NCBI GenBank assembly: GCA_944372095.1
Contig: CALVYG010000001.1
Coordinates: 53,786 to 117,785 of the forward strand
Direction of reading: 5' to 3'
Length of the DNA stretch: 64,000 nt
Origin: an uncultured Clostridia bacterium
GTDB lineage: Bacteria > Bacillota > Clostridia > Christensenellales > DTU072
The notes under the pieces were generated by a model. That model worked only from the letters and a program-made list of their open reading frames with translations. It was not told the origin of the DNA and did no database searches. The number at the start of each line of letters is the position of its first letter. The first letter of the stretch is position 1. The position numbers and the translations under genes were made by a program. Below are positions 50,404 to 60,708 of this stretch, piece by piece.

Positions 50404-52482
50404 TTAATTAGCTTTAATTCCTTCAAGCAAACGCTTCTTCTCGCTTGCGGGAACTTCCATATAGCAGTTGAGCTGCATATTGTAATTTCCTCTTCCCTGC
50501 GTTGCGCTTCTCAATACGTTTGCGTATCCGAACATTTCGCTCAGCGGTATATCGCAATCTATTATTTTAACGCCGTTTCTGTCCGTCATTTCTCTTATCG
50601 TTCCTCTGCGGGAATTTACGGTGTTGAATACGTCTCCGAGGTATTCGCTCGGCACGGTTATTTCAACGCTCATCACGGGTTCGAGTATCGTCGGGTCGGC
50701 TTTTTTCGCAGCGTCTTTGAATGCCATACTTCCGGCTATTTTGAAGCTCATTTCCGACGAATCCACGTCGTGGAAACTTCCGTCTACAAGTCTTACTTTG
50801 AAATCCACCATTTCGTATCCGCAGAGTACTCCGCCTTTTGCGGCTTCTCTTATTCCCTCTTCTATCGGTTTTATAAACTCTTTCGGTATTACGCCGCCGA
50901 CGATTTCGTCGAAAAATTCGATTCCTTTCCCGGGTTCGTTCGGTTCGAGTTCGATAATACAATGTCCGTATTGTCCTTTTCCGCCGCTTTGTCTGACGTA
51001 TCTGCCTTCTCCGCGCGCAGGTTTTTTGATTGCTTCGCGGTACGCCACCTGCGGTTTTCCGATATTAGCTTCCACTTTGAACTCTCTGAGTAGTCTGTCC
51101 ACTATTATTTCAAGATGCAATTCTCCCATTCCGGCTATTATCGTCTGTCCCGTTTCCTTGTCCGTATAAGTACGGAACGTCGGGTCTTCTTCCGCAAGTT
51201 TTACGAGCGCGAGACTCATTTTTTCCTGTCCGATTTTGGTTTTGGGTTCGATTGCAAGTCTTACGACAGGTTCGGGGAACACCATACTGTCGAGAATAAT
51301 CGGTTTGTTCTGGTCGCAAAGCGTTTCTCCCGTCGTCGTGTCGCGCAATCCTATTATTGCCACTATATCTCCCGCATACGCTTCGTCTATATCCACTCGG
51401 TCGTTTGCAAACATTCTTATAAGTCTGCCCACTCTTTCTTTGCTCTTTTTATTGGAATTGTAAACGTTCATCCCTTTTGTAAGCATTCCGCTGTAAATAC
51501 GGAAAAACGTGAGTTTCCCCACAAACGGGTCAACCGCAATTTTGAATGCAAGTCCGCAAAGAGGTTCTTTGTCGCTCGGATGTCTTTCTATTTCGTTTCC
51601 TTTCTCATCCGTCCCTTTTACCGCGGGAATATCCACGGGCGACGGCAAGAGCGCTACTACATAATCGAGCAGTTTCTGCACGCCTTTATTACGGTACGAA
51701 CTTCCGCACAGAACGGGAGTTACTTTCATTGCGATAGTTGCTTTTCTGAGCGCGGGAATTATTTCTTCTTCGCTGACTTCGGCGTCTTCGAGCACTTTCA
51801 TCATTATTTCGTCGTCAAAATCGGCGCACACTTCCACTACGTTTCTTCTTGCTTCTTCCGCCTTTTCCTTCATATCGGCGGGAATTTCGGTTGTGGTAAA
51901 ATTCTTACCCGTCTTGTCTTCGTTATAAATAAGCGCCTGACGTTTAATTACGTCCACGATACCGATAAAATCGGCTTCTTTTCCTATCGGCAATACAAGC
52001 GGAAGGGGTACGGTATGCAGACGGTTTTTCATCATTTCGACTACGTTATAAAAATCCGCTCCGAGTATATCCATTTTATTAACGAACGCAATTCTCGGCA
52101 CACTGTATTTATCTGCCTGTCTCCAAACGGTTTCGCTCTGAGGTTCAACGCCGCCTTTCGCGCAGAAAACCGCCACTGCGCCGTCAAGCACGCGCAGACT
52201 TCTTTCGACTTCGACGGTAAAATCCACGTGTCCCGGCGTATCTATTACGTTAATAGTATGCCCGAGCCAATGCGTCGTTACCGACGCGCTGGTTATCGTG
52301 ATTCCTCTTTCCTGCTCCTGCACCATCCAATCGGTTGTCGCCGCGCCTTCGTGTACTTCTCCGAGCTTATGCGTAAGTCCCGTATAGTAAAGTATACGTT
52401 CCGTCGTGGTCGTTTTCCCGGCGTCGATATGCGCCATTATTCCGATATTTCTGAATTTCTCTAAGGGTACTTCTCTTCCCAT
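50404..52482 (-). CDS. fusA: elongation factor G
   Basis: A 692-residue translocase GTPase. [14 protein letters not shown] is the P-loop, [15 protein letters not shown] the switch II region, [12 protein letters not shown] the G4 motif; domains II-V follow with [14 protein letters not shown] and the domain IV loop. Normal length. Third gene of the str operon, 200 bases after rpsG. Confidence 0.98.
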   Translation of the reverse strand: MGREVPLEKFRNIGIMAHIDAGKTTTTERILYYTGLTHKLGEVHEGAATTDWMVQEQERGITITSASVTTHWLGHTINVIDTPGHVDFTVEVERSLRVLDGAVAVFCAKGGVEPQSETVWRQADKYSVPRIAFVNKMDILGADFYNVVEMMKNRLHTVPLPLVLPIGKEADFIGIVDVIKRQALIYNEDKTGKNFTTTEIPADMKEKAEEARRNVVEVCADFDDEIMMKVLEDAEVSEEEIIPALRKATIAMKVTPVLCGSSYRNKGVQKLLDYVVALLPSPVDIPAVKGTDEKGNEIERHPSDKEPLCGLAFKIAVDPFVGKLTFFRIYSGMLTKGMNVYNSNKKSKERVGRLIRMFANDRVDIDEAYAGDIVAIIGLRDTTTGETLCDQNKPIILDSMVFPEPVVRLAIEPKTKIGQEKMSLALVKLAEEDPTFRTYTDKETGQTIIAGMGELHLEIIVDRLLREFKVEANIGKPQVAYREAIKKPARGEGRYVRQSGGKGQYGHCIIELEPNEPGKGIEFFDEIVGGVIPKEFIKPIEEGIREAAKGGVLCGYEMVDFKVRLVDGSFHDVDSSEMSFKIAGSMAFKDAAKKADPTILEPVMSVEITVPSEYLGDVFNTVNSRRGTIREMTDRNGVKIIDCDIPLSEMFGYANVLRSATQGRGNYNMQLNCYMEVPASEKKRLLEGIKAN

Positions 52483-52616
52483 TGATTTCTCCTTGCTTTA
52501 CGGTATTTTTCCGTTGAAATTTGTTTTCAGCGGAATTTTTTTCTTATGTTTATAACTGTTTAACTATGTATGTGCGATAAATAAAAATTTTACGGCGCTC
52601 CGATTAAACAAAGCGA

Positions 52617-52642
52617 GCATACTACTGTGAATGGTGGTATGC
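52617..52642 (-). promoter_or_regulatory. hairpin in the rpsG-fusA spacer
   Basis: GCATACTACT (52617-52626) pairs with GGTGGTATGC (52633-52642), ten pairs with G-U wobbles, in the 200-base spacer. No T run follows. It is a possible RNA-processing or regulatory structure; the rest of 52483-52682 shows no gene. Confidence 0.35.
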
Positions 52643-52682
52643 CCGAATGTTGTCAGTATTGCCGAAAAAAGACTTTTTAATA

Positions 52683-53168
<486 letters not shown>

Positions 53169-53207
53169 TTAATTTTAATATCGGGTTAAATTCAACTATA
53201 ATTGAAT

Positions 53208-53579
53208 TTATTTAGGCTTTTTAGCGCCGTATTTAGACCTTGCTTGGTTACGTTTCGCCACGCCCGTGGTATCGAGAGTACCGCGGATGATGTGATAACG
53301 CACACCGGGAAGGTCCTTAACTCTGCCGCCGCGGACAAGCACTACGCTGTGTTCCTGTAAACTATGGCCGATTCCGGGGATATAGACCGTTCCTTCCATT
53401 CCGTTTACCAAACGCACTCTTGCTATTTTTCTTACCGCGGAGTTAGGCTTTTTCGGGGTAGTAGTCGTTACGGACAAGCATACGCCTCTCTTCTGAGGAC
53501 ATTTTTCCATCATAGGAGTCTGGCTTTTCTTTACTTGTCTTTCCCTGCCCTGCCTTATCAGTTGGTTAATTGTTGGCAT
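53208..53579 (-). CDS. rpsL: 30S ribosomal protein S12
   Basis: A 123-residue protein with the decoding-centre loop [13 protein letters not shown] and [12 protein letters not shown]. The lysine in [10 protein letters not shown], whose changes cause streptomycin resistance elsewhere, is wild type. Start of the str operon; a consensus promoter lies about 250 bases upstream. Confidence 0.98.
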   Translation of the reverse strand: MPTINQLIRQGRERQVKKSQTPMMEKCPQKRGVCLSVTTTTPKKPNSAVRKIARVRLVNGMEGTVYIPGIGHSLQEHSVVLVRGGRVKDLPGVRYHIIRGTLDTTGVAKRNQARSKYGAKKPK

Positions 53580-53829
53580 TCAAAATCCTCCTCTTTTTTA
53601 TAGATGAATTTATCCTTTTCAACCCTTTTCAGAATAAATCCGCCTTATTCCGACTGATGATTCCGGTCGTTTCCGACGCCGGAAACCGATAACGTTCACA
53701 CACCCTTGCCACCGGTATCCGTCACGCACTCTTTCCGACGTCAGCCGCACGTCGGACTTTCTCCGTGTATTCCGCTTTTTCAGCATTTTCAGCGGCATAA
53801 AGCCTATGCGTCTCCACATAAGCCTTACC
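53580..53829 (-). promoter_or_regulatory. long structured leader of the str operon
   Basis: About 245 untranslated bases between the predicted transcript start and rpsL. It contains an 8-bp stem TCCGACGT/ACGTCGGA (53734-53756) and a 7-bp stem GTTTCCG/CGGAAAC (53669-53686) with further CCGG pairings nearby. Neither hairpin has a T run, so they look like regulatory or protein-binding structure rather than terminators. No open frame in the leader is convincing. Confidence 0.5.
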
Positions 53830-53858
53830 ATTATACCAACTGTTTTTTTCCTTGTCAA
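53830..53858 (-). promoter_or_regulatory. perfect consensus promoter of the str operon
   Basis: On the minus strand TTGACA (53858-53853), exactly 17 bases, TATAAT (53835-53830). This fits very strong expression of ribosomal genes. Confidence 0.9.
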
Positions 53859-53917
53859 TCAAAAAATTTAATTTCTCTATACTTTTTCTATGCGGAATTT
53901 CAACGCTTTTTCAACTT

Positions 53918-55657
53918 TCAATCCCGATTTACGCTAATCCATAAACACGGAACCGCTCCTTTCCCGTCCACCGTTCCGGTTTCGTCTTTTTCGGAATAAA
54001 GCTGTCCGCTTACACTGAACGCACCCTCGGTATTTATTATGCCTATGTTATTGGAATTAAGCCCTGCCGACCGCGTATAATACTCCACTTTCCCGGTAGC
54101 GTATCCGTTTTTCAGCCCTATTCCGCTCCCGATTGCGTAATCGGTAGCTTTTACCGTTCTTTCTTCCGACGCGTCGGACGCGGCTTCGTCTTCTCCGAAT
54201 AAATCCGAATACGCGTCAACGAAAATAAAATCCGTCGTGTCTTCGCAATCGGCGTGCGCTTTCCCTTGATAATAATTCGTTTCCGGCCCGTTGTTGTTTA
54301 CGACGGGTACAATCATTTTACGTTGAATATCGTTAAAGGCTTTGGTAAGAAAATATACGTTCAGAAATTCCCTCAGGTCGCTTGTTTCCCATTCGCAGGC
54401 ATAATTTTCTTCACCGTTTACATAATATCCGCCTTTTTCGGCGTCAAAATAAAAACTTTCTTTGTCGAGATAATTCAATACGTCAACGGCATATTTCGAA
54501 CGAAGCAGTACTTTTCCGTCGGCTGTTTCCTCAACCGTCCATTCGACGGGTTCCACACGGTAATAGTATCCGCTTGAAAAAACTTTTGAATTTATAACGG
54601 TTCCGTCGGAAAATTTTCCGAGACCCGAATATCTTTGGTCCAAGGCTTTTTTTATATATTTTACACCGTTCAATTCGTAATACCCGTCATCCGACGGCTG
54701 CGTTTCAGCGAGTTGTTTTATAACGGAGTTATCCGTCACCACGGTGCAGGGATAAAAGCCGAAATATACGGTTTCCCCCTCTCCGATAATACCGTCGCGG
54801 TTCTTGTCAAGATGATAAAAACCGTCTTCCGCCACCCTTTCCTCAATATCGAGACGGCAGACCCGACATTTATAACCTTCAAAATCGTGTTCACAAGTTT
54901 TTCCGCAAAATCCGCACTTCCCGGAAACCGAATCGTATACGTGAACGAGTTCGGTTTCGTATACGGTTTTAACGTCTCCGCATTCCGAACATACGAATTC
55001 CGTATAACCGTAATCGGGACAAACGGCGGAAACATGCACTCCGTTACCGTATTTATGCGCGAATTCGCTTCCTTCTACAACCACCTCGTCACCGCACATC
55101 GAACAAGCGTATTTAGTATAACCTTTATAAGTACACGTCGCTTCTTCATAATCGGTTACTACGTAATTATGCTCAACTTTCTCGGGTTCTTCGCTGTATT
55201 TGTCTCCGCAAAGAGTACATTCGTATTCGGTTAAACCTTTTTCGGTACAGGAAGGCTCTTTGACAACCGTCGGTTTGTAATTATGCTCCGTTGCAGGTAT
55301 TTCGACTTCGAAAGTTCCGTAAGCCGACGTATAAATTTTTTTACCGTCTTCCGTGCAGGTTGCCGGAATAATTTCGAGACTGTAATTTTCTTCCGATAGC
55401 ATAGGAAGATAAAAACCGGATTTTTCTCCGCAAAGGATACATTCGCCTTCGGCATATCCGAGTCTTGTTTCCGTAGGTTCGTCCGTTACGGTATATTCGG
55501 CAAACTCGTGCTTACAGGTCTGTTCTCCCGTCTGAACGTTGTTTCCGCCGTTGCCGGAATCGTTCGGTTCCTGATTGTCGTCCGTACATGCGGCAACCAG
55601 CGACGCTACGGCAACAATAAGTATAAATATCAATACCGCACGTAAAAATTTTTTCAT
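53918..55657 (-). CDS. lipoprotein with CxxC repeats and a DUF6273-type domain
   Basis: A 579-residue protein with signal peptide and lipobox VAAC (lipid cysteine C24). Residues 40-265 hold about five repeats of the form H-x-Y ... G-Y-(T/A)-x-Y/F-x-C-x-x-C-G (CSMCGDE, CSECGDV, CTLCGDK), known in many gut Clostridia surface proteins. The C-terminal half (about 285-570) has DGIIGEGETVYFGFYPC, VEPVEWTVEE, KVLLRSKYAVDVL and the EWETSDLREFLNVYF segment, the DUF6273 pattern. Role unknown, likely surface. It begins one base after the stop of the upstream lipoprotein, without a good ribosome site, so it is probably coupled. Confidence 0.8.
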   Translation of the reverse strand: MKKFLRAVLIFILIVAVASLVAACTDDNQEPNDSGNGGNNVQTGEQTCKHEFAEYTVTDEPTETRLGYAEGECILCGEKSGFYLPMLSEENYSLEIIPATCTEDGKKIYTSAYGTFEVEIPATEHNYKPTVVKEPSCTEKGLTEYECTLCGDKYSEEPEKVEHNYVVTDYEEATCTYKGYTKYACSMCGDEVVVEGSEFAHKYGNGVHVSAVCPDYGYTEFVCSECGDVKTVYETELVHVYDSVSGKCGFCGKTCEHDFEGYKCRVCRLDIEERVAEDGFYHLDKNRDGIIGEGETVYFGFYPCTVVTDNSVIKQLAETQPSDDGYYELNGVKYIKKALDQRYSGLGKFSDGTVINSKVFSSGYYYRVEPVEWTVEETADGKVLLRSKYAVDVLNYLDKESFYFDAEKGGYYVNGEENYACEWETSDLREFLNVYFLTKAFNDIQRKMIVPVVNNNGPETNYYQGKAHADCEDTTDFIFVDAYSDLFGEDEAASDASEERTVKATDYAIGSGIGLKNGYATGKVEYYTRSAGLNSNNIGIINTEGAFSVSGQLYSEKDETGTVDGKGAVPCLWISVNRD

Positions 55658-55658
55658 T

Positions 55659-57050
55659 TTATCCGATATAATTAACGTTTTTCTGATTGCAAAGCAAGAA
55701 AGCGTTATCCGCCGTTACGATTTCGCTTTTAGCCGCGGAAAAAGTAACTTTGCCGTAACGCATTGCGTAAAATGCGTAAGACTCGACGGTCTTGACCGTA
55801 TCGGGGAAAACGACTTCCCCGCAAAACTGATTGAACGCGTATTCGCCCACAACGGAATAAGCAGTTCTTTCGTCAAAAGTAATGACCGACGAACAGCGGT
55901 AAAAACAGTTGTTATCGGCGGTTTCCACAAAATACGGAATAAAAAGAGTTTTACCTTCGTACCCCGCAAAAGCGGCTTCTCCGAGATTTTTTATTCCGGT
56001 GGCGGAAAAATCTATTTCGGCAGTCGCGCCGTAAAACGGGCTTCCGCTTATACTTTTCACCGACGAAGGCAGAACGAGTTTTTTGCCGATATATCCGTCA
56101 AATTCACCCATCGCCAGTTTATCTACCGAACAATCGGCTGAAAATGAAATTTCCGCGGTACTTCCGTAAAACGCTCTTCTTCTTATTTCTTTGACGTTTT
56201 TTGCAACGGTAAGTTTCCCGTCAAATTCCGCAAAGGCGTATTCACCGATTACGGTAAGATTGGAATTTTCCTTGAAAGAAACGGAATAAACGCCGCCTGC
56301 AAAAGCGTATCCGCGGATTTTAACCACGCGGTTGCTGAGAGCAATATCCTGAGTTCTCGCCTGTCCGACTGCAACCAGTTCGGTTTTATCGCTTGCGTAC
56401 AATATTCCTTCTTCGGAAGAAAAAGTTTCGTTAGACGCCGTGGCTTCGATTGTTTCAAGCGCGGAACAACCGTAAAATGCTCCGTCCTCTATTTCCGTTA
56501 CCGTACTCGGTATAATAATTTTTTTCAGCGTGGAATTGCCGTTAAAGGCTCCCTCCGAAATGCTTGTAACGGCGACTCCTTCGTAACTCGGCGTCATCGA
56601 AAGTTCGGTTGCGGTTCCTTTGTACCCGGTTACGGCATAATTCCCGTCCTCTTTCAAGCGGTAAACAATTCCGTTCGGCGCTTCCACTTCCGAAGGCGTT
56701 TCGCTTTCACCTGCGTCTGCGCGTTTCTTTTCCCATTTTGCGTAAAGCGTGGTATCGGTTTTCAACCCGTCTTTCGTAGAAAAGGGCAAAGTCCCTTCCT
56801 CGTCGTAAAACCAACCCAAAAATCTGTATCCTGCTTTATAAGGGTCGTCCGGCATTTCGGCAGGTTTGGAAAGCGTGCTTACTCTCGGTTCGATAATAAT
56901 AGGATTTTCGTCGTTTTCAAACCCGGTTACAAAAGTTATCACGATTCCGTCATCCTGAAACTCGCCGTCTCTCTGACACGCGACAAAACTTGTAACGGCA
57001 ACCGTTACCAATAAAAAAATCATAATTATGAGTTTTATACTTTTTTTCAT
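55659..57050 (-). CDS. lipoprotein with an InlB repeat and BspA-type leucine-rich repeats
   Basis: 463 residues from the ATG at 57050 (six codons after a possible ATG at 57068; the later start gives a classical signal MKKSIKLIIMIF). Lipobox SFVAC, lipid cysteine C25. One InlB-type repeat ends GYRFLGWFYDEEG (about 75-90). From about 140 on, BspA/LRR_5 repeats follow, such as VTSISEGAFNGNSTLKKIIIP and VTEIEDGAFYGCSALETIEA. These are surface adhesion-type repeats. Start choice is uncertain because both ribosome sites are weak. Confidence 0.8.
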   Translation of the reverse strand: MKKSIKLIIMIFLLVTVAVTSFVACQRDGEFQDDGIVITFVTGFENDENPIIIEPRVSTLSKPAEMPDDPYKAGYRFLGWFYDEEGTLPFSTKDGLKTDTTLYAKWEKKRADAGESETPSEVEAPNGIVYRLKEDGNYAVTGYKGTATELSMTPSYEGVAVTSISEGAFNGNSTLKKIIIPSTVTEIEDGAFYGCSALETIEATASNETFSSEEGILYASDKTELVAVGQARTQDIALSNRVVKIRGYAFAGGVYSVSFKENSNLTVIGEYAFAEFDGKLTVAKNVKEIRRRAFYGSTAEISFSADCSVDKLAMGEFDGYIGKKLVLPSSVKSISGSPFYGATAEIDFSATGIKNLGEAAFAGYEGKTLFIPYFVETADNNCFYRCSSVITFDERTAYSVVGEYAFNQFCGEVVFPDTVKTVESYAFYAMRYGKVTFSAAKSEIVTADNAFLLCNQKNVNYIG

Positions 57051-57143
57051 ATTTCTCAATTGTATCATAAGGAATTATAAATGTAAATGCTTAAATTTAT
57101 ATTACAGTTTAACATAAATTTTAATAATAACTGAAACATATGG

Positions 57144-57175
57144 AAAAAGAGCCTGAATATGTTATCAGGCTCTTT
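57144..57175 (-). terminator. terminator after the 948-residue lipoprotein
   Basis: An 11-bp perfect stem, AAAGAGCCTGA (57146-57156) with TCAGGCTCTTT (57165-57175), eight-base loop; on the minus strand TTTTTCC follows. It separates the upstream lipoprotein gene from the following lipoprotein pair. Confidence 0.85.
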
Positions 57176-57206
57176 CTGAAAATCCCCCTCCCCCTTTATA
57201 AGTAAA

Positions 57207-60053
57207 CTAGTTCAATGATGTTTCCAAAGCTATAAGATAAACTTCTCCGTTATCTATTCCCCAAATATTTTCATCAAAAATCAGTTGCTCATATAAATAT
57301 TCTTCACTTATTATTTCTGTTTTCGGTACAAGCAGGGCAGTTTCCGATTGTGTTCCGTCAGTGACAGTTTCCCCTGCTGTAAGCACGGCATTTTCTGTCC
57401 TGTAACATTTTAATACAGTTGCGCCGATAAGAGAGCTTGATATATATTCAGGCGTCCCTTGACTGTTTGTCACCACAATTTGTCCATCGTTTATAGAACG
57501 CGACAATGTCGTTCCTTCCCCCAATTTCCCGACAAATCCTCCCAAGCCGGCACTTGAATAACCTTCTTCGATACTCCCTTCGAATACACAGTAGGTTATT
57601 GTTCCTCCGTTTGTTGCTCCTGCAATTCCGCCTATTTGTCTTTTGTAAGACAACTTCCCTTTAATACTTCCTGCAAATAAACAGTTCATTATTTTTGCAT
57701 CTTTTTCGTTCGTACCAACAATTCCGCCTGCCCCTTCTCCGGCATAAGCGCTTATATCCATGTTCAGAATCGATTTACATCCGTCTACGATACCGACATT
57801 CGATTTTTCATTAACTCCTACTATTCCGCCGATTCCGCCACCGTAAACTTTTACTTTACTATCTCCGCAAAAATATGATGTTAAATTACCTTCTGAATAT
57901 GAATTATTTACTTCTCCTTCATTATATCCTGCAATTCCTCCTGCTCTTAGATATTGATAAGAAGAAAAAGATTCATAATCATAATTGGACGCGGTAGTAC
58001 TCAAATCCATATCTATGTTTGCTTTCGCTTTATCGACAACGCTTGTGTTTTCTCCCGTTATCCCGCCTATGTTTGAATATACATAGCCACAATAATCAGA
58101 AAAATGATTCCTAAGGCCTACCATAGATGACGTCCGATAATTCAACGCGGCGCTAACCGTTATATTTTTTATTAATCCACTGTTTTTTCCCGCAATATTC
58201 CCGAATTGTATATATGCGGAATAATCACAATATGCTTTTGATTTGTAATTAAGATTAAAACTGACGGTTAATGTTTCAATAGTAATATCGGATATCTCGG
58301 ATTTTGAACCACTGTTATTTCCCGCTATTCCTCCGACACAATAATCGAATGTTCCTGATTTTTGAGCTGAGCATGTTCGTGACAATGCCGTTTCTCTTAA
58401 AGTGACGTTACTTATTGTTCCCTCGTTAGTTGCTGCGACAGCGCCGACGGATGATGACAAAGTTTCCGAACAAGTGTTACTTATTATTATATCTGAAAAT
58501 ACTATATTTTTTATTGTCCCTTGATTACGAATAAAAAAACCCATACTGCTGCCAGCACCACTTATGGTAAAATTATAAATTTTATATCCCTGTCCGTCCA
58601 ACGTACCCGAAAAACTGCTTATCGGATTCCATTCCGCTCCTTTAAGATTTATATTATTCAGCAAAGAATATTTTCCGGAAGGATTACTGCCAATTTCAAG
58701 CAATCCTTCCGCGTCGGATATTCCAACCGTATCCGACCATACCGCAATGAGTTCTATATCCGACGCAAGAGGCGCATCAAAATTAAAAACTACGTCGCTC
58801 CCCGAAATTCTCCATTCAATAAATACAAAACCGCTTTTTTCGGGAACAATGGGCGCATCCGGTTTTTGGTTATAGAGATATGTTTCTGCCGGTATTTCGC
58901 TTCCGCCGTCTGTATTGTATGTAATAGTATATCTTACGGCAACATATACCGGATATATAATAACATCGTCTTTTATTCCCGTAATTTCTTCACTCCATCC
59001 TTCAAAAACATAATTTTCAATGTGAGGAGCAACCGGCGGATTCGCGTTTTCTCCGTATTCTACAACCTCTTCTTTCAATAATTCTCCGCTTTCTGTTTCA
59101 AAACGCACGGTAAAGCTTTCCTTCCGCCATTTTGCAATAAGATTCATATCCGACGAAACTTTCATCGTGTTTAACCATTGTCCGTCATTTATCCCGTTAC
59201 CTGTATACCACCCTTCAAATATATATCCTTCTCTTTCAGGCAAAGGTAAAGTAATATACCTGTTTTCATACGCCGTTATTGCAGTCAGCGTCCCATCGTC
59301 AACTTGCATACCGTTATAATCCAAACTTACGGTGTATGCGCGTCCGGCTAAACTTTTATTGAGAATCTCGTCAAGCCATTCTTTCTCTGTTCCGTCATAT
59401 CCGTAAATTTCCTTATATAATTCAAATATGTCTTTTCCGTTTATCCCGTTTTCCCCTATTGCTTTTATCTCCGTGGTTACTCCGTTAATTACCCAGTATC
59501 CCTCTTGGTTAATTTCTATCTCAGGCGTAATTCCGTCCGTTCCGTCTTCCCCGTTTTCTCCTTTCGCTTTTACTTCCGTAGTTACTCCGTTAATTACCCA
59601 GTATCCCTCTTGGTTAATTTCTATCTCAGGCGTAATTCCGTCCGTTCCGTCTTCCCCGTTTTCTCCTTTTGCTTTTACTTCCGTAGTTACTCCGTTAATT
59701 ACCCAATATCCCTCTTGGTTTATTTCTATCCCGGAAACGGTTCCGCTTTGTCCTTCCGCTTTTACTTCCGTAACTATTCCGTTAATTACCCAATATCCGT
59801 CTTGATTTATATCTATTTCAGGCGTAATTCCGTCCGTTCCGTCTTCTCCCTTTTCTCCTTCCGCTTTTACGCCTGTTTCCTCTCCGTCGATAACCCAGTA
59901 CCCGTCTTTGATTTCCACTTTTGACGCCCCTTTATCAGCACATGCCGTAAGCACCATTAAAAGAATTCCCATTATTGCCATGAAAACTATTCTTACATGT
60001 TTTCGAAAATTCTTTTCAGTCGTTTCACTGCATAAATTGTTTTTTGTTATCAT
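57207..60053 (-). CDS. repeat-rich surface lipoprotein
   Basis: A 948-residue protein with a long pre-sequence and lipobox LTAC (C38). Residues 48-215 are five copies of a GYWVI(N/D)G unit alternating with GENGEDGTDGITPEI collagen-like or glycine-rich linkers. Then two to three InlB/B-repeats (GYIFEGWYTGNG, NYVFEGWSEE), and from about 455 a long region of GxIGGIxG motifs (GGIAGYNEGEVNNSYSEG and similar), the GLUG-type beta-helix. These are surface-adhesin-type modules. It lies downstream of the XRE gene, in an A/T-rich stretch, with its own good promoter and AAAGGAG site. Confidence 0.85.
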   Translation of the reverse strand: MITKNNLCSETTEKNFRKHVRIVFMAIMGILLMVLTACADKGASKVEIKDGYWVIDGEETGVKAEGEKGEDGTDGITPEIDINQDGYWVINGIVTEVKAEGQSGTVSGIEINQEGYWVINGVTTEVKAKGENGEDGTDGITPEIEINQEGYWVINGVTTEVKAKGENGEDGTDGITPEIEINQEGYWVINGVTTEIKAIGENGINGKDIFELYKEIYGYDGTEKEWLDEILNKSLAGRAYTVSLDYNGMQVDDGTLTAITAYENRYITLPLPEREGYIFEGWYTGNGINDGQWLNTMKVSSDMNLIAKWRKESFTVRFETESGELLKEEVVEYGENANPPVAPHIENYVFEGWSEEITGIKDDVIIYPVYVAVRYTITYNTDGGSEIPAETYLYNQKPDAPIVPEKSGFVFIEWRISGSDVVFNFDAPLASDIELIAVWSDTVGISDAEGLLEIGSNPSGKYSLLNNINLKGAEWNPISSFSGTLDGQGYKIYNFTISGAGSSMGFFIRNQGTIKNIVFSDIIISNTCSETLSSSVGAVAATNEGTISNVTLRETALSRTCSAQKSGTFDYCVGGIAGNNSGSKSEISDITIETLTVSFNLNYKSKAYCDYSAYIQFGNIAGKNSGLIKNITVSAALNYRTSSMVGLRNHFSDYCGYVYSNIGGITGENTSVVDKAKANIDMDLSTTASNYDYESFSSYQYLRAGGIAGYNEGEVNNSYSEGNLTSYFCGDSKVKVYGGGIGGIVGVNEKSNVGIVDGCKSILNMDISAYAGEGAGGIVGTNEKDAKIMNCLFAGSIKGKLSYKRQIGGIAGATNGGTITYCVFEGSIEEGYSSAGLGGFVGKLGEGTTLSRSINDGQIVVTNSQGTPEYISSSLIGATVLKCYRTENAVLTAGETVTDGTQSETALLVPKTEIISEEYLYEQLIFDENIWGIDNGEVYLIALETSLN
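59500..59710 (-). repeat. tandem 105-bp repeat in the lipoprotein gene
   Basis: Two successive 105-base units coding for GYWVINGVTTEVKAKGENGE and its continuation DGTDGITPEIEINQE are nearly identical at DNA level; three more diverged units flank them (59450-59910). Near identity at the DNA level implies a recent duplication. Unit copy number is a likely site of strain variation. Confidence 0.85.
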
Positions 60054-60139
60054 AATTTATTCTCCTTTAATTTTCCTAATATTATTTCTTTCTTATTAAA
60101 TAGCTGTTTTTAATTCCGGTTTTCTCTTATGTTTTAATC

Positions 60140-60168
60140 ATTATAACATCCAATACAGCATTTGTAAA
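60140..60168 (-). promoter_or_regulatory. promoter of the 948-residue lipoprotein
   Basis: On the minus strand TTTACA (60168-60163), 17 bases, TATAAT (60145-60140), with an extended -10 TG. Confidence 0.75.
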
Positions 60169-60232
60169 CAAAAAATCACAACTTATGTTTATTTTTTATG
60201 TTTTTTTTCAATATATATTGTGATTAAACTTT

Positions 60233-60245
60233 GTACATTGTGTAC
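60233..60245. promoter_or_regulatory. palindrome upstream of the XRE gene
   Basis: GTACA, three bases, TGTAC, a perfect 13-bp inverted repeat about 55 bases before the XRE start and 65 bases from the divergent lipoprotein promoter. A candidate operator. A TATAAT lies at 60267-60272 but with no good -35 box. Confidence 0.4.
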
Positions 60246-60298
60246 CCTTATCGAATTTGAAAATTTTATAATTAATATAAGGATAATTGAGGTGTGTC

Positions 60299-60595
60299 TT
60301 GAACAAATCGGAAATAATAGAACGAATTAGTTATTTTAGAAACAGAGCAAAGCTCTCGCAAAAAGCACTTTCTATTGATATTAATATGAATATAGGTTAT
60401 ATAAACAGATTGGAAAGCAAAAAAGACTTTTTACCCAGTCTGGAAGTTCTTTTGAAAATCATAGAAGCATGCGGCTGCACTGAAGAAGAATTTTTTTACA
60501 ACGACATACAAAGCTATGCAAGTGACAAACAGATTATATCAAAATTAAAACTTTTACCGCAGGAAAAAAAAGACGCCCTTTTAGTACTGCTTTAA
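60299..60595 (+). CDS. XRE-family transcriptional regulator
   Basis: 98 residues from the TTG at 60299, which has GAGGTG nine bases upstream; the frame extends four codons further back to another TTG. A helix-turn-helix domain: ISYFRNRAKLSQKALSIDIN then MNIGYINRLESKKDFLPSLEVLLKI. The remaining 35 residues are helical. Divergent from the lipoprotein gene at 60053 and perhaps its regulator. Base composition is more A/T-rich than in neighbouring housekeeping genes. Confidence 0.75.
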   Translation: MNKSEIIERISYFRNRAKLSQKALSIDINMNIGYINRLESKKDFLPSLEVLLKIIEACGCTEEEFFYNDIQSYASDKQIISKLKLLPQEKKDALLVLL

Positions 60596-60654
60596 TTCCC
60601 CCGTAACTTGAATAAATACTAAACAGCAAAACAATTAATCTATACAAAAAACAA

Positions 60655-60680
60655 AACCCGCGGAACGAATTCCGCGGGTT
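60655..60680 (-). terminator. terminator after the MFS transporter
   Basis: An 11-bp perfect stem, AACCCGCGGAA (60655-60665) with TTCCGCGGGTT (60670-60680), four-base loop; on the minus strand TTTTGTTTTTTG follows. Confidence 0.9.
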
Positions 60681-60708
60681 AAATTCTTTTAAGCGCAATC
60701 GGGGAAAA

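Noticed and set aside
51115..52464. Long open frame on the plus strand antisense to fusA
   Set aside because: It lies wholly inside the well-supported fusA gene, has no ribosome site and a composition typical of reverse-frame translation (rich in R, F, H and Y). The same applies to other long plus-strand frames within minus-strand genes, for example 31247-32521.
57047..57080. TTTACA-17-TACAAT promoter ending at the lipoprotein start
   Set aside because: It would start transcription almost at the ATG and make a leaderless message for a secreted protein; the boxes may be chance in A/T-rich DNA, so it was not listed.
59428..59924. Repetitive plus-strand frames with proline- and serine-rich repeats
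   Set aside because: They are the complement of the tandem repeats in the lipoprotein gene and only mirror its periodicity.
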